Origin: Pseudomonas sp. WN033
GTDB lineage: Bacteria; Pseudomonadota; Gammaproteobacteria; Pseudomonadales; Pseudomonadaceae
Direction: 5' to 3'
DNA length: 64,000 nucleotides
NCBI GenBank assembly: GCA_002287035.1
Contig: NSKG01000001.1
Span: forward strand, 372,001 to 436,000
Under the pieces are notes generated by a model. It saw only the letters and a list, made by a program, of their open reading frames with translations. It was not told the origin of the DNA and made no database searches. The first letter of the stretch is position 1. Each line of letters opens with the position of its first letter. A program made the position numbers and the translations under genes. This document shows positions 1-9,066 of the stretch, one piece after another.

Positions 1-96
1 GATATGCCTGCGAAACGCCTGTTCAACTTCCGGCTCGACGAACTCTCCACGCCAGGTAGAGAGCTGATATGAGAGCGCAGCATCTGTTTCTGCCAT
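1..96 (-). CDS. 5' fragment of an unidentified gene leaving the left edge
   Basis: An ATG on the minus strand at 96 opens a reading frame that stays open to the window edge (32 codons, beginning MAETDAALSY). A purine-rich AGGGG lies just upstream and can act as ribosome binding site. The short N-terminus contains a W-R-x-x-F-x-x-P-x-x-E-x-x-F pattern. I associate this loosely with the leader of membrane nucleotide-cyclase proteins (GGDEF or adenylate cyclase types) in Pseudomonas, but 32 residues cannot prove it. The frame is too short for ordinary ORF detection. Confidence 0.45.
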   Translation of the reverse strand, partial: MAETDAALSYQLSTWRGEFVEPEVEQAFRRHI

Positions 97-265
97 ACAC
101 CCCTGCCCCGCAATGCCAGCATTATTATTATGTGTATCACTATTAAACAAAATTACATGAATGCCAAGCATAAAGCACAGTGCCGATACTGCCAATTTGG
201 CATCACATAATTTCCATCTGACCCACCCGTCTTAGCACAGGAAAAAATCTTTTTTCATCAGACGC

Positions 266-293
266 TTGACAGTTATTCGCGAATGCGTAGAAT
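266..293 (+). promoter_or_regulatory. Sigma-70 promoter of tRNA-fMet
   Basis: A perfect -35 TTGACA (266-271) is followed after 16 bases by a -10 TAGAAT (288-293). The GC-rich GGCGCCC that follows resembles the discriminator of stringently controlled stable-RNA promoters. The expected transcription start near 300 is only a few bases before the mature tRNA. The AT-rich stretch 97-265 upstream shows no gene. Confidence 0.75.
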
Positions 294-305
294 GGCGCCC
301 TCTGA

Positions 306-382
<77 letters not shown>

Positions 383-387
383 GTTTA

Positions 388-429
388 CAAAACCGCTGAT
401 CGGCGCAAGCCAATCAGCGGTTTTTTTTA
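388..429 (+). terminator. Rho-independent terminator after tRNA-fMet
   Basis: A perfect stem AACCGCTGAT (391-400) pairs with ATCAGCGGTT (413-422) across a 12-base loop and runs into eight T residues on the plus strand. It ends the tRNA transcript. A-runs on the other side mean it could also stop the convergent response-regulator transcript. Confidence 0.9.
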
Positions 430-466
430 TGTTCAGAATCACGCTATCAGAGTCTCAACCGCGCCT

Positions 467-1108
467 TCAGCGTGGCTGCAAACTGAACGGTTCGACCAGC
501 CCGGCACCAATCGCCATACCTACCAGCGCCGGCAGACTATCGGCCTGCATGCGCTTCATCACCCGCGCCCGATACAGATCCACGGTCTTTACGCTGACAT
601 GCAGCTGTTCAGCAATTTCCCGATTGCTGTAACCCTGCACCAGCGGCAGCAGAATGTCTCTTTCACGCGGGGTCAGGCTGTCGAGCCGGGCCTGGACCTC
701 ATGCCGGGCCCGCTGGTTGGTAGCGATTACCGGCTGACGGTTGAGCGCGCGCTGGACGCTGTCGAGCAGCAACTGTTCATTGTAGGGCTTTTCAATAAAG
801 TCGACCGCACCACCGCGAAAGGCCCGGACCACAATCGGCACATCGGCGTGGGCGCTAACGAAAATGACCGGCAATTCGAGGCCACGCTCACGCATCGCCT
901 CCTGTACTGCCAGCCCACCCATTCCCGGCATGCGGATATCCAGCAGAACACAGGCCGGTGCCATTGGATCACAGGCATCAAGAAAGGCCTGACCATTGGT
1001 GAACGGCAGCGCCTTGAGTCCGACCGAGTCAAACAGCCAGACGGTGGAGTCGAGCATGCCCTGGTCATCATCGACAACATAAACCAGTTGCTGGGACATC
1101 TCGGGCAT
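467..1108 (-). CDS. FixJ/NarL-type response regulator, LuxR-type output
   Basis: This 213-aa cytoplasmic regulator has an N-terminal receiver domain (about 7-125) with acidic pocket D13-D15, phosphoacceptor D57 (LLD-IRMPG) and the IEKP lysine. A LuxR/GerE helix-turn-helix follows (about 145-205, LTPRERDIL then SNREIAEQLHVSVKTV). The start at 1108 is preceded by AAGGAG at correct spacing; longer upstream frames lack a binding site. It lies 40 bp downstream of a PAS histidine kinase on the same strand, so the two form a FixL/FixJ-like pair. The target is inferred to be the divergent acyl-CoA synthetase gene set; this is not shown by the sequence. Confidence 0.9.
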   Translation of the reverse strand: MPEMSQQLVYVVDDDQGMLDSTVWLFDSVGLKALPFTNGQAFLDACDPMAPACVLLDIRMPGMGGLAVQEAMRERGLELPVIFVSAHADVPIVVRAFRGGAVDFIEKPYNEQLLLDSVQRALNRQPVIATNQRARHEVQARLDSLTPRERDILLPLVQGYSNREIAEQLHVSVKTVDLYRARVMKRMQADSLPALVGMAIGAGLVEPFSLQPR

Positions 1109-1148
1109 GCGCGCTCCTTTTATTGTTCGCAAATTCAGGGCTGGCAGC

Positions 1149-2600
1149 CTAATCGACACTGGTGCCAACCGGCAACCAGCAGTGCAGGCATAACCCACCG
1201 CCGTCAACCGGCAGTGCTTCGAGCCCACCACCAAAGCCTTCAACGATACCCTGACTCATCGACAGGCCCAAGCCCAAACCATCCGGCTTGCTGGTATAGA
1301 ACGGGGTGAACATCTTGCTGCGTTCCTCCTCGGACAAGCCCGGTCCCTGATCGATCACCCGTATATGTACCAGCCCGGCAGCACTGTCGAGTTGCAGGGT
1401 GATCTGTGAGGACGCTTGCGGATGGCGTTCACGATTGGCCTCGATAGCGTTGCGCAGCAGGTTCAGCAGCACCTGCTGCAACAGGATTGGATCAACCTGA
1501 ACCAGTGGCACCTCAGCAGCGAACTGCTCGACCACACTGATCTGATGCTGGACAGCCTCCCAGGCACAGAGGTTGACCGCCTCACGCAACAACTGTGCCG
1601 GCGCGAGCCGTTGCAGTCGGCGCTGGCCCTTGCGCAGAAAACCGCGCAGCCGGCGAATCACCGCCGCCGCATGCTCGGCCTGCTCACTGATCCGGGCCAG
1701 CCCCTGCTCGACCTTCTCCAGCCCTACTTGTCCCTGGTGCGCGCCGCTCAGGTAGCGCTGACTGGCACTGGCATAGTTGAGAATCGCCGCCAGCGGCTGG
1801 TTCAGCTCATGAGCAATTCCCGAGGCCAGCTCGCCCAGGGTCGCCAGCCGGGCGGCGTGGGCCAACTCATCCTGCAGCCGACGGTTGCTTTCCTCGCTAT
1901 GGATTCGCGCAGTGATATCCCGCGATACGCTGATGACCTCGACCACGCTGCCGGTGTAGGTTTCGCGGATGGCCCGGCTGGCGGTCTCGAACCAGAGATA
2001 GTGACCATCGTTATGCCGGATCCGGTAAGTCACTGTCAGGTAGCCGTCCTGCTCCAGAGCACGCCGGTAACGCTCACCCAATTGGGCACTGTCTTGCGGA
2101 TGGTAGAGGTTTTGAATCGAACTGCCACGCAGTTGCTCAGGGGAGTAGCCGAGCAACGTACGAGCAGCTGGCGAGGCATCGAGAAACACCCCATCCGGGG
2201 TGTGGCGGGAAATCAGGTCGGTGGTGTTCTCGACAATCAATCGATATAGCCGATGAGCCACGGTGGCTTCATGCTGCAGGCGCAGGCTCTCGGTCGCATC
2301 CCGGCCACGTACCAGCACGGCCGCCAGCGCCGACTGGGGGATATAGCTCCAGAGCATATAACGCTCTCCAACCTGGGCTTCCACCTCGTCGATGCAGCGC
2401 TGCTGGCGGCGACAGGCTCCGACCAGGGCCTCATGATTGGCCGGTAACCACTCCGCCAACCCAGGCCCACTAGCCAGCAACTGCTGCAACGCCGGATTGC
2501 CCTCGTCGGTGCACGCATCGGTAATCAGCAAGCTGGGCTGCGGGTCACTGTCGAGCAGTTGCCTGGCCGCCCGGCGCAATGTGTTGAGTTCTGTCTTCAC
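1149..2600 (-). CDS. PAS-domain sensor histidine kinase
   Basis: This 483-aa kinase has no clear membrane segment. Residues 1-110 form a degenerate sensory region and about 115-235 a PAS/PAC domain (GVFLDASP, then YLWFETASRAI). A HisKA domain follows with the H-box GIAHELNQPL, phosphoacceptor H264. The C-terminal HATPase has the N-box LLRNAIEANRE and glycine-rich IDQGPGLS and GLGLGLSMSQG. It probably phosphorylates the regulator encoded just downstream. The start is GTG, chosen because AAGGA lies 6 bases upstream. The PAS domain shows no recognisable FixL haem histidine pattern to my eye, so oxygen sensing should not be assumed. Confidence 0.92.
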   Translation of the reverse strand: MKTELNTLRRAARQLLDSDPQPSLLITDACTDEGNPALQQLLASGPGLAEWLPANHEALVGACRRQQRCIDEVEAQVGERYMLWSYIPQSALAAVLVRGRDATESLRLQHEATVAHRLYRLIVENTTDLISRHTPDGVFLDASPAARTLLGYSPEQLRGSSIQNLYHPQDSAQLGERYRRALEQDGYLTVTYRIRHNDGHYLWFETASRAIRETYTGSVVEVISVSRDITARIHSEESNRRLQDELAHAARLATLGELASGIAHELNQPLAAILNYASASQRYLSGAHQGQVGLEKVEQGLARISEQAEHAAAVIRRLRGFLRKGQRRLQRLAPAQLLREAVNLCAWEAVQHQISVVEQFAAEVPLVQVDPILLQQVLLNLLRNAIEANRERHPQASSQITLQLDSAAGLVHIRVIDQGPGLSEEERSKMFTPFYTSKPDGLGLGLSMSQGIVEGFGGGLEALPVDGGGLCLHCWLPVGTSVD

Positions 2601-2609
2601 TCAAATTCC

Positions 2610-2629
2610 TTATAGTAAAAATACTATAA
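2610..2629. promoter_or_regulatory. AT-rich perfect palindrome upstream of the kinase gene
   Basis: TTATAGTA (2610-2617) and TACTATAA (2622-2629) are perfect inverted arms separated by AAAA. The palindrome sits immediately upstream of, and touches, the binding site of the kinase gene. It lies in the 149-bp divergent region facing the acyl-CoA synthetase gene. It could be an operator or a promoter -10 cluster. No other feature is evident between 2630 and 2749. Confidence 0.4.
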
Positions 2630-2749
2630 TACTTTAGATTATCTTCCATATATCTCAGAAATAAACTATAAATCCCATCGTGAAAGTCTGGTAGCCAGAT
2701 CCGGACCTGTCACTACAAGAGCCAACAAATAACCAGCCCAGGTGTTGCC

Positions 2750-4369
2750 ATGTCGATTTTTCAGGAAGGTCTGTCCCAGGCCCCGGTCAACCATATCGCT
2801 CTGAGCCCACTGAGTTTCATCGAGCGGACCGCCAGCGTCTACCCGCATTACCCTGCCGTGATCCATGGCGCCATCCGCCGCGATTGGCAGGAAACCTATC
2901 AGCGCTGCCGGCGGCTGGCTTCGGCGCTACAGGGTCGTGGCATTGGCGCCGGCGACACCGTAGCCGTCATGCTGCCGAACATTCCGGCCATGCTGGAAGC
3001 CCATTTCGGCGTCCCCATGATCGGTGCGGTCCTCAATACCCTCAATGTGCGCCTGGATGCCGAAGCCATCGCTTTCATGCTTAACCATGGCGAAGCCCGG
3101 GCACTGATCACCGACCGAGAATTCCATACGGTCATCCGTGAAGCCCTGCAGCTGATCAACCGACCGATTCTGGTCATTGATGTCGATGATCCGGAATACG
3201 GTGAAGGCAAAGCGGTCAGCGACCTTGATTATGAAGCTTTCCTGGCCGAGGGCGATCCCGAGTTCGCCTGGCACTGGCCCAGTGACGAATGGCAGGCGAT
3301 CTCGCTGAACTACACCTCCGGCACCACCGGCAACCCCAAGGGCGTGGTCTACCACCACCGCGGCGCCTACCTCAATGCGCTGGGCAACCAGATGACCTGG
3401 GGCATGGGCCAGCACCCGGTATACCTGTGGACCCTGCCGATGTTCCACTGCAACGGCTGGTGCTACCCCTGGACCGTCACCGCCCTGGCCGGCGTACATG
3501 TCTGCCTGCGCCGGGTCGACCCCCAGAAGATTCTCAACCTGATCGATGAGCATCAGGTCACGCACCTGTGCGGCGCGCCCATCGTCCTCAATGCCCTGGC
3601 CAACATGCCGGAATCAGCCAAGGCCGCCATCGACCATCCGGTCAAGGCGATGGTCGCCGGCGCCGCGCCGCCAGCCAAGGTGATCGGCTCAGTCGAGGCC
3701 ATGGGTATCGAAGTGACCCACGTATACGGCCTGACTGAGGTCTATGGCCCGGTCACCGTTTGCGCCTGGCATGAAGAGTGGAACGAGCTGCCACTGGACG
3801 AGCGGGCCCGACTCAAGTCGCGTCAGGGTGTGCGCTACCCAACTCTGGAAGGGGTGATGGTGGCCGATCCCCAGACCCTGCAGCCGGTACCGCGTGACGG
3901 CGAAACCATCGGCGAGATTTTCATGCGCGGCAATACCGTGATGAAAGGCTATCTGAAAAACCCCGAAGCTACCGCCGAAGCCTTTGAAGGCGGTTGGTTC
4001 CACACCGGTGATCTGGCGGTCTGCCATCCCAACGGCTACGTGGAAATTCGCGACCGGCTCAAGGACATCATCATCTCCGGTGGCGAGAACATCTCCACCA
4101 TCGAAGTGGAAGACACCCTGTACAAGCACCCGGCAATACTCGAAGCCGCAGTAGTCGCTCGCCCGGACGAGAAATGGGGCGAAACACCCTGCGCCTTTAT
4201 CGCCCTCAAGGGCAGTCAGCAGGCTAGTGCCGAGGACATCATGCAGTTCTGCCGCGAACACCTGGCCGGCTTCAAGGTGCCTAAGACCGTAGTGTTTACC
4301 GAGTTGCCGAAGACCTCGACCGGCAAGATTCAGAAATTCGTGCTACGCGACTGGGCCAAACAGCTCTGA
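2750..4369 (+). CDS. AMP-dependent acyl-CoA synthetase (FadD/DmdB-like)
   Basis: This 539-aa ANL-superfamily ligase activates a carboxylic acid to an acyl-adenylate and then an acyl-CoA. Visible motifs are the P-loop YTSGTTGNPKG (188-198), YGLTEVYGP for adenine binding, the WFHTGDLA hinge region, RLKDIIISGGENIS, and the C-terminal catalytic lysine in KTSTGKIQ. Length matches medium-chain and methylmercaptopropionate-type ligases; the substrate cannot be read from sequence. It opens a plus-strand cluster with a permease, an OprD-like porin and an MBL-fold hydrolase, divergent from a two-component system. I infer a coordinated uptake-and-activation role. Confidence 0.92.
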   Translation: MSIFQEGLSQAPVNHIALSPLSFIERTASVYPHYPAVIHGAIRRDWQETYQRCRRLASALQGRGIGAGDTVAVMLPNIPAMLEAHFGVPMIGAVLNTLNVRLDAEAIAFMLNHGEARALITDREFHTVIREALQLINRPILVIDVDDPEYGEGKAVSDLDYEAFLAEGDPEFAWHWPSDEWQAISLNYTSGTTGNPKGVVYHHRGAYLNALGNQMTWGMGQHPVYLWTLPMFHCNGWCYPWTVTALAGVHVCLRRVDPQKILNLIDEHQVTHLCGAPIVLNALANMPESAKAAIDHPVKAMVAGAAPPAKVIGSVEAMGIEVTHVYGLTEVYGPVTVCAWHEEWNELPLDERARLKSRQGVRYPTLEGVMVADPQTLQPVPRDGETIGEIFMRGNTVMKGYLKNPEATAEAFEGGWFHTGDLAVCHPNGYVEIRDRLKDIIISGGENISTIEVEDTLYKHPAILEAAVVARPDEKWGETPCAFIALKGSQQASAEDIMQFCREHLAGFKVPKTVVFTELPKTSTGKIQKFVLRDWAKQL

Positions 4370-4450
4370 GCCCGGCACCAGCTCCAGCTCATAACCCGTT
4401 TCACAACAACAACAAGCGGCCGGACCCGTTCCGGCCGACGGAGGCTTATC

Positions 4451-5827
4451 ATGCAAATGTTCAAGCGCGCTGACGGCGCCGAGCAACCTTATTGGCCCTG
4501 CGGTCCGTTCAAGATCCGCCTGCCCTTTATTCATTACCGCTGGGAAACCGCCGAAATGCTCCAGGCGCTGATCATGTTCGTGGTCAGCCTGGGCATGATT
4601 CCGCTGCTGGAAAAATTCCTCGGCCTGCCCTACGACGTGGCACTGGCCTATGTGGTGGTGTGCGGCATTGGCTTCATGCTGCCGGCCCTGCTCGGGGTGC
4701 CCATGGTGCCGGGCTGGATTACCCCGGCGATCCCGGTGGTACTGCTGTTTCTCGGTGATTTCGAGCCCGGCCCGGAGGCGATCCAGGCACTGTTCGCGCT
4801 GCAGTTTCTGGTCTTTCTGATCTTCCTGATTCTCGGCATCACCCGGCTCGGCAGCGTGATGGTGCGCATCGTGCCCAACTCAATGAAGGGCGGGATCATC
4901 ATCGGTGCCGGTATCGCCGCACTGATGGGCGAAATCTCCAGCGGCGGACGCCTGGCCAACACGCCGATCTCACTGGTGCTCGGCAGCCTGATCTGTCTGT
5001 ATCTGATGTTCTCGGTATCGTTCAAGGGCCTGACCGAGCGCCTGCCATTCATGCGCAAGATCGTTAACTACGGCATGGTGCCGGGCATGCTGATTGCCAT
5101 CATCGTCGGCATTGCGGTCGGCGAGTACAAAATGCCGGACGTGCGCTGGGGCATCACCACACCGGCGTTCGGCGAGATGTGGAACTACCTGCCGTTCATG
5201 CTCGGCTTTCCGGAGTTCAAGGTATTTCTGCTGGCGGTACCAACCGCAGTGATCGCCTACATCATTGCCTTCGGCGACATCATCGTCGGCCAGTCACTGA
5301 TGCAGCGGGCTGATGAACTGCGCCCGGACGAAGTGATCGAGAACAACATCGACCGCGTCCACCTGGTGACTGCCATCCGCAACGCCCTGCACGCCTTCTT
5401 CGCGCCCTATCCGGGCCTGGCCGGGCCGATCTGGACCGCCGTCGCCGCGACCATGGCCGAGCGCTACAAGTACGGCCGCAAGGCCATGGACTCGATCTAC
5501 AGCGGTGCCGGCACCTTCTGGATCACCGGCTTCATTGCCCTGTTCATGCTGCCACTGGTCAGTTTCTTCCAGCCGGTGCTGCCAATCGCCCTGTCGCTAA
5601 CCCTGATCCTGACCGGTTACATCTGTCTGATGGTCGGCTTCGAACAGCTCAACAACAACACCGAGCGTGGCGTGGCCGGCACCATGGGCGTGGTCCTGGC
5701 AGTCTACGGCGCAGGCTGGGGCCTGGCCGCCGGCGCCGTGCTGTACCTGCTGGTCGAGCGCACCCACATCCTGCGCTTTCGCAGCGTCAAGGACCATGCC
5801 GAGACCAAGGCCCCGGCCCGCGACTGA
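4451..5827 (+). CDS. Multi-pass inner-membrane permease, NCS2/SulP-like
   Basis: This 458-aa protein has about 12 hydrophobic segments, starting after a polar N-terminal tail of roughly 35 residues. Glycine/proline-rich stretches such as GVPMVPGWITPAIP and PNSMKGGIIIGAGIAAL resemble the split-helix substrate sites of uracil/xanthine (NCS2) and SulP carriers; exact family membership is uncertain. GGAGG lies 6 bases upstream of the chosen ATG. Its position between an acyl-CoA synthetase and an outer-membrane porin suggests it imports the organic acid that the synthetase activates. The substrate is not deducible. Confidence 0.78.
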   Translation: MQMFKRADGAEQPYWPCGPFKIRLPFIHYRWETAEMLQALIMFVVSLGMIPLLEKFLGLPYDVALAYVVVCGIGFMLPALLGVPMVPGWITPAIPVVLLFLGDFEPGPEAIQALFALQFLVFLIFLILGITRLGSVMVRIVPNSMKGGIIIGAGIAALMGEISSGGRLANTPISLVLGSLICLYLMFSVSFKGLTERLPFMRKIVNYGMVPGMLIAIIVGIAVGEYKMPDVRWGITTPAFGEMWNYLPFMLGFPEFKVFLLAVPTAVIAYIIAFGDIIVGQSLMQRADELRPDEVIENNIDRVHLVTAIRNALHAFFAPYPGLAGPIWTAVAATMAERYKYGRKAMDSIYSGAGTFWITGFIALFMLPLVSFFQPVLPIALSLTLILTGYICLMVGFEQLNNNTERGVAGTMGVVLAVYGAGWGLAAGAVLYLLVERTHILRFRSVKDHAETKAPARD

Positions 5828-5851
5828 ACACAACAATAACAGAGGATGACC

Positions 5852-7090
5852 ATGAAATTACTGCAAACCACTGTCCTGCTCGGCCTCAGCGGCCTGTTGG
5901 CCCTGCCAGTCAATGCCGCGTTCCTTGAAGACAGCCTGACTCGCCTGGAACTGCGCAACTTCTATTTCAACCGCGACTTCCGTCAGTCCGGTGCCGCGCA
6001 AAGCAAGGCTGACGAATGGGCTCAGGGCATTCGCCTCGACTGGCAGTCCGGCTACACGCCGGGCCGCTTCGGCGTTGGCCTGGACGCCATCGGCCTGCTC
6101 GGTATCAAGCTCGATTCCAGCCCCGACCGCACAGGCACCGGCCTACTCAAGGCCGACCGTAGTGAAGGCCGCGCGATGGACGAATACGCCCAGCTCGGCC
6201 TGACCGCCAAGCTGCGGCTGGATGAGCATGTGCTGCGCCTGGGCACCCTGCTGCCACAACTGCCGCTGGCCATGCACAACGACAGCCGCCTGCTGCCACA
6301 AACCTTCCGTGGCGGTTGGCTGCAAGCCAAGGGCAGCGACGCCCTGAGCTTCGACCTGGGCCGCTTCGACGCCATCAACCTGCGCGACTCCTCCGATCAC
6401 CAGCGCATGCGTCCGGTGCAGGGTGGCGCACGCAACGTCAGCGTACGCGGCAAGCCTGACAGCAATGCCTTTGACTTCGCTGGCGTCAGCTATCGATTCA
6501 ACCCAGGTACCCGCGCCAGCTACCACTACGGCGAGCTTGACGGTATCTACCGCCAGCACTACCTGACCCTGAACCACAGCCGCACGCTGGGCACCGGCCG
6601 ACTCAGCGCCGACCTGCGCTACGCCGACGCCAGCAACGCCGGTCGCAGCAACATCGACAACCGCATGACCAGTCTGGCACTGGCCTGGCAAACCGGTATG
6701 CAGCGCTTCGGCGCCAGTTACCAGCAGATGAATGGCCGTACCGGCTTCGCCTATCTCAACGGCACCGATCCATTCCTGATCCACCTGGTACAGATCAACG
6801 ACTTCGCCAACCGTGACGAGCGCAGCTGGCAACTGCGCCACGACTACAGCTTCGCCAACCTCGGCCTGCCGGGCCTGAGCCTGATGAACCGCTATACCCA
6901 TGGTGACAACATCAAGCTGGCCAGCGGTCGCGGCAGCGAGTGGGAGCGCAACACCGACCTGGCCTATACGGTCCAGAACGGCCCGCTGAAAAACCTGTCC
7001 GTACGCTGGCGCAATGCAACCTACCGCAGCAGTTTTGCCAGTGACCTGGATGAGAATAGGTTGATTGTTGGTTACGTCGTGTCGTTTTGA
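5852..7090 (+). CDS. OprD-family outer-membrane porin
   Basis: This 412-aa protein has an N-terminal signal peptide (MKLLQTTVLLGL, ending near AVNAA) and a mature beta-barrel beginning with the OprD-like F-L-E-D-S-x-L-x-L-x-x-R-N-F-Y-F pattern. Repeated alternating strands lead to a C-terminal phenylalanine typical of BAM substrates. Members of this family form narrow channels for amino acids or small carboxylates. The start at 5852 follows AGAGG at 6 bases; the in-frame ATG two codons earlier overlaps that site. It is 24 bp downstream of the permease, so uptake across both membranes is encoded together. Confidence 0.9.
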   Translation: MKLLQTTVLLGLSGLLALPVNAAFLEDSLTRLELRNFYFNRDFRQSGAAQSKADEWAQGIRLDWQSGYTPGRFGVGLDAIGLLGIKLDSSPDRTGTGLLKADRSEGRAMDEYAQLGLTAKLRLDEHVLRLGTLLPQLPLAMHNDSRLLPQTFRGGWLQAKGSDALSFDLGRFDAINLRDSSDHQRMRPVQGGARNVSVRGKPDSNAFDFAGVSYRFNPGTRASYHYGELDGIYRQHYLTLNHSRTLGTGRLSADLRYADASNAGRSNIDNRMTSLALAWQTGMQRFGASYQQMNGRTGFAYLNGTDPFLIHLVQINDFANRDERSWQLRHDYSFANLGLPGLSLMNRYTHGDNIKLASGRGSEWERNTDLAYTVQNGPLKNLSVRWRNATYRSSFASDLDENRLIVGYVVSF

Positions 7091-7124
7091 TTTGTAGCTG
7101 ATCTGCTGATCGTGTGCGGAGCTC

Positions 7125-7214
7125 CCAAGCGCTTTTTCAGACCGTCGATGCCCAGGGATGGGCATCGCCGAGCGTACAGGGATGTATTTACAGCGTGTCT
7201 GAAAAAGCGCTTGG
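7125..7214. repeat. Palindromic intergenic repeat with three nested stem-loops
   Basis: Outer 18-bp perfect inverted arms CCAAGCGCTTTTTCAGAC (7125-7142) and GTCTGAAAAAGCGCTTGG (7197-7214) enclose a second hairpin, GATGCCCA/TGGGCATC around 7147-7166. An imperfect third one surrounds CAGGGATG near 7175-7185. The internal CAGGGATG loop recurs in both inner hairpins. The unit sits between the porin stop and the hydrolase gene and may protect or attenuate the transcript. Such NNN-CAGGGATG-NNN hairpin units resemble dispersed Pseudomonas intergenic repeats. Confidence 0.75.
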
Positions 7215-7259
7215 CAATACCGCCGGCACTCACTCGCAAAAACAGGAGTCCCACCCACC

Positions 7260-8129
7260 ATGCGCACATTCACCACCCTGGAAGGCAACAGTCAGCGACT
7301 CGATGGCGGCGCCATGTTCGGCAATGCGCCCAAGGCCCTATGGTCACGCTGGGTCGAAACCGACAAGCACAATCGCATCACTCTGAGCTGCCGAGCCCTG
7401 CTGGTACAGGAAGATGGCCGTAACATTCTGGTCGAAACCGGCATTGGTGCCTTCTTCGAGCCACGCCTGAAAGAACGCTACGGCGTGGTCGAGGACCGTC
7501 ATGTACTGCTCGACAGTCTGGCCGACATTGGCCTCAGCCATGAGGACATTGATGCCGTGGTCCTGACCCATTTGCACTTCGACCATGCCGGCGGCTTGCT
7601 CAGCGCCTGGCAGGACGGCCAGCCAGCGCAACTGCTGTTTCCCAACGCTGCCTTTATCACCGGCCAACGTCACTGGCATCGGGCCAAGCGTCCGCACCCG
7701 CGCGACCAGGCCTCATTTATTCCCGAACTGCTCAGACTGCTGGAAGCCAGCGGCCGGCTGGAGCTGATCGCCGACGGCCAGCAGTCCGCCACCCTTGGCA
7801 AAGGCTGGCGCTTTCGCTTCAGCGATGGCCATACCCCAGGCCTGATGATTCCCGAGTTCGACATGCCGGACGGTCCGGTAGTGTTCCCCGGCGACCTGAT
7901 TCCCGGGGCCCCCTGGGTTCACCTGCCGATCACCATGGGCTATGACCGCTTCCCTGAAGCATTGATCGAAGAAAAGGAAGAGCTGCTTGATTCAATGGTA
8001 GCCCGCCATGGGCGGCTGGTATTCACCCATGACCCACAAGTCGCGGTGGCTGGCGTTGAACGTGACGAGCACAGCGGTCGCTACCAGGCAACCAATCCGT
8101 GCGGCAATGTAGAGACAATCAGCCGATAA
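7260..8129 (+). CDS. MBL-fold metallo-hydrolase
   Basis: This 289-aa soluble protein has the zinc-binding signature [10 protein letters not shown] (H104, H106, D108, H109). Downstream metal ligands are likely in [16 protein letters not shown] and the late FTHD. It resembles lactonase- or thioesterase-like branches of the superfamily, but no substrate can be assigned. It lies 170 bp after the porin across the palindromic repeat and on the same strand. A role with the upstream acyl-CoA synthetase, for example opening a lactone or hydrolysing a thioester, is inference only. An AGGAG lies about 12 bases upstream of the ATG, slightly far. Confidence 0.85.
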   Translation: MRTFTTLEGNSQRLDGGAMFGNAPKALWSRWVETDKHNRITLSCRALLVQEDGRNILVETGIGAFFEPRLKERYGVVEDRHVLLDSLADIGLSHEDIDAVVLTHLHFDHAGGLLSAWQDGQPAQLLFPNAAFITGQRHWHRAKRPHPRDQASFIPELLRLLEASGRLELIADGQQSATLGKGWRFRFSDGHTPGLMIPEFDMPDGPVVFPGDLIPGAPWVHLPITMGYDRFPEALIEEKEELLDSMVARHGRLVFTHDPQVAVAGVERDEHSGRYQATNPCGNVETISR

Positions 8130-8203
8130 GCGGAAACAAGACACAGTACAGTAGTGAGCAGGCACCCTATACTGCAGGTATGGCCCAATCATAATGATGC
8201 CCT

Positions 8204-8953
8204 ATGCACCCGATTCGCTACTGCCTGCTGCTGTTGTGCTGGTTATTGCCCATAAGTGTCCTGAGCGCCGATGAAGCAAAACCGCCACTCAGGTTCATGA
8301 CTGCCGATGTCTGGCCCTGGGGTTATATCGATGAATACGGGCAACCGGCAGGCTTGCTCAGCCGCCTGGCCAATCGCCTGAGTGAGCTGAGTGATCTGCC
8401 ACTGGACAATCGCGTGCTGCCACACCAGCGCCTGGTGCACGAACTGCGCCTTCATCGGGCGGATTTTGCCGTGCTGTTCGAGAACCCGACCCTGGATAGC
8501 TTTGCCAGCAGTCTTGGCGTAGTCATTCAGGCCGATATCCTGCTGGTTACCCGCCCATCCAACAGTCTGAAACTGAACCTGGAGGGTCTGTCTGGCCGCA
8601 AGGTGGCTTATATCCGCGGCACCTATTACGGCGAAAGTTTTACCGCCGATCAGCACATCATCAAAGTACCGGTCCACAATCTCGATCAGGCAGTGGAAAT
8701 GCTGCTCATGGGTCGGATTGACGCGCTGATCAGCAGCGATCTGGTGCTGCATCACACTCTGGAAGCCTTGGGCATGACTACCGGGCAGTTCCGCATCGCC
8801 GTGCACGCGCCAGGTCACCCGGGCCATCTGTACATGTCCAATCAGCCCAGCTACCCAGAACAGGCTCAAGCCATGCAGAGCGCACTGGAGCAGTTGCGGA
8901 CCAGCGGTGAGCTGCGTGAGCTGTTCGACAGCTCATTACTGGTCAACGAGTAG
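8204..8953 (+). CDS. Periplasmic solute-binding family 3-like protein
   Basis: This 249-aa protein has a clear signal peptide (YCLLLLCWLLPISVLSA, cleavage near residue 22) and an SBP_bac_3-type fold (PLRFMTADVWPWGYIDEYGQPAGL, then RADFAVLF, then GRIDALISSD). No transport permease or ATPase gene is adjacent, so it may be an orphan binding protein or a sensory partner rather than an ABC uptake component. Pseudomonas genomes carry many such stand-alone proteins. Ligand unknown. It is separated by 74 bp from the hydrolase and 113 bp from mmsA. Confidence 0.8.
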   Translation: MHPIRYCLLLLCWLLPISVLSADEAKPPLRFMTADVWPWGYIDEYGQPAGLLSRLANRLSELSDLPLDNRVLPHQRLVHELRLHRADFAVLFENPTLDSFASSLGVVIQADILLVTRPSNSLKLNLEGLSGRKVAYIRGTYYGESFTADQHIIKVPVHNLDQAVEMLLMGRIDALISSDLVLHHTLEALGMTTGQFRIAVHAPGHPGHLYMSNQPSYPEQAQAMQSALEQLRTSGELRELFDSSLLVNE

Positions 8954-9066
8954 ACCGCATTTGTCCAGAGGCAGGTCTTGGGGTGCGATCACGGTGGTAA
9001 ACACCTGTGCTATTTAATCTGTAGTACCCTCAGATTATGCAGTGCCCCAAACCGGAGGCCGCCATC

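Noticed and set aside
6143-7288. 381-aa minus-strand ORF opposite the OprD-like porin
   Set aside because: It is a low-complexity Val/Ala/Gln shadow of the porin. It also crosses the palindromic repeat and has no ribosome binding site.
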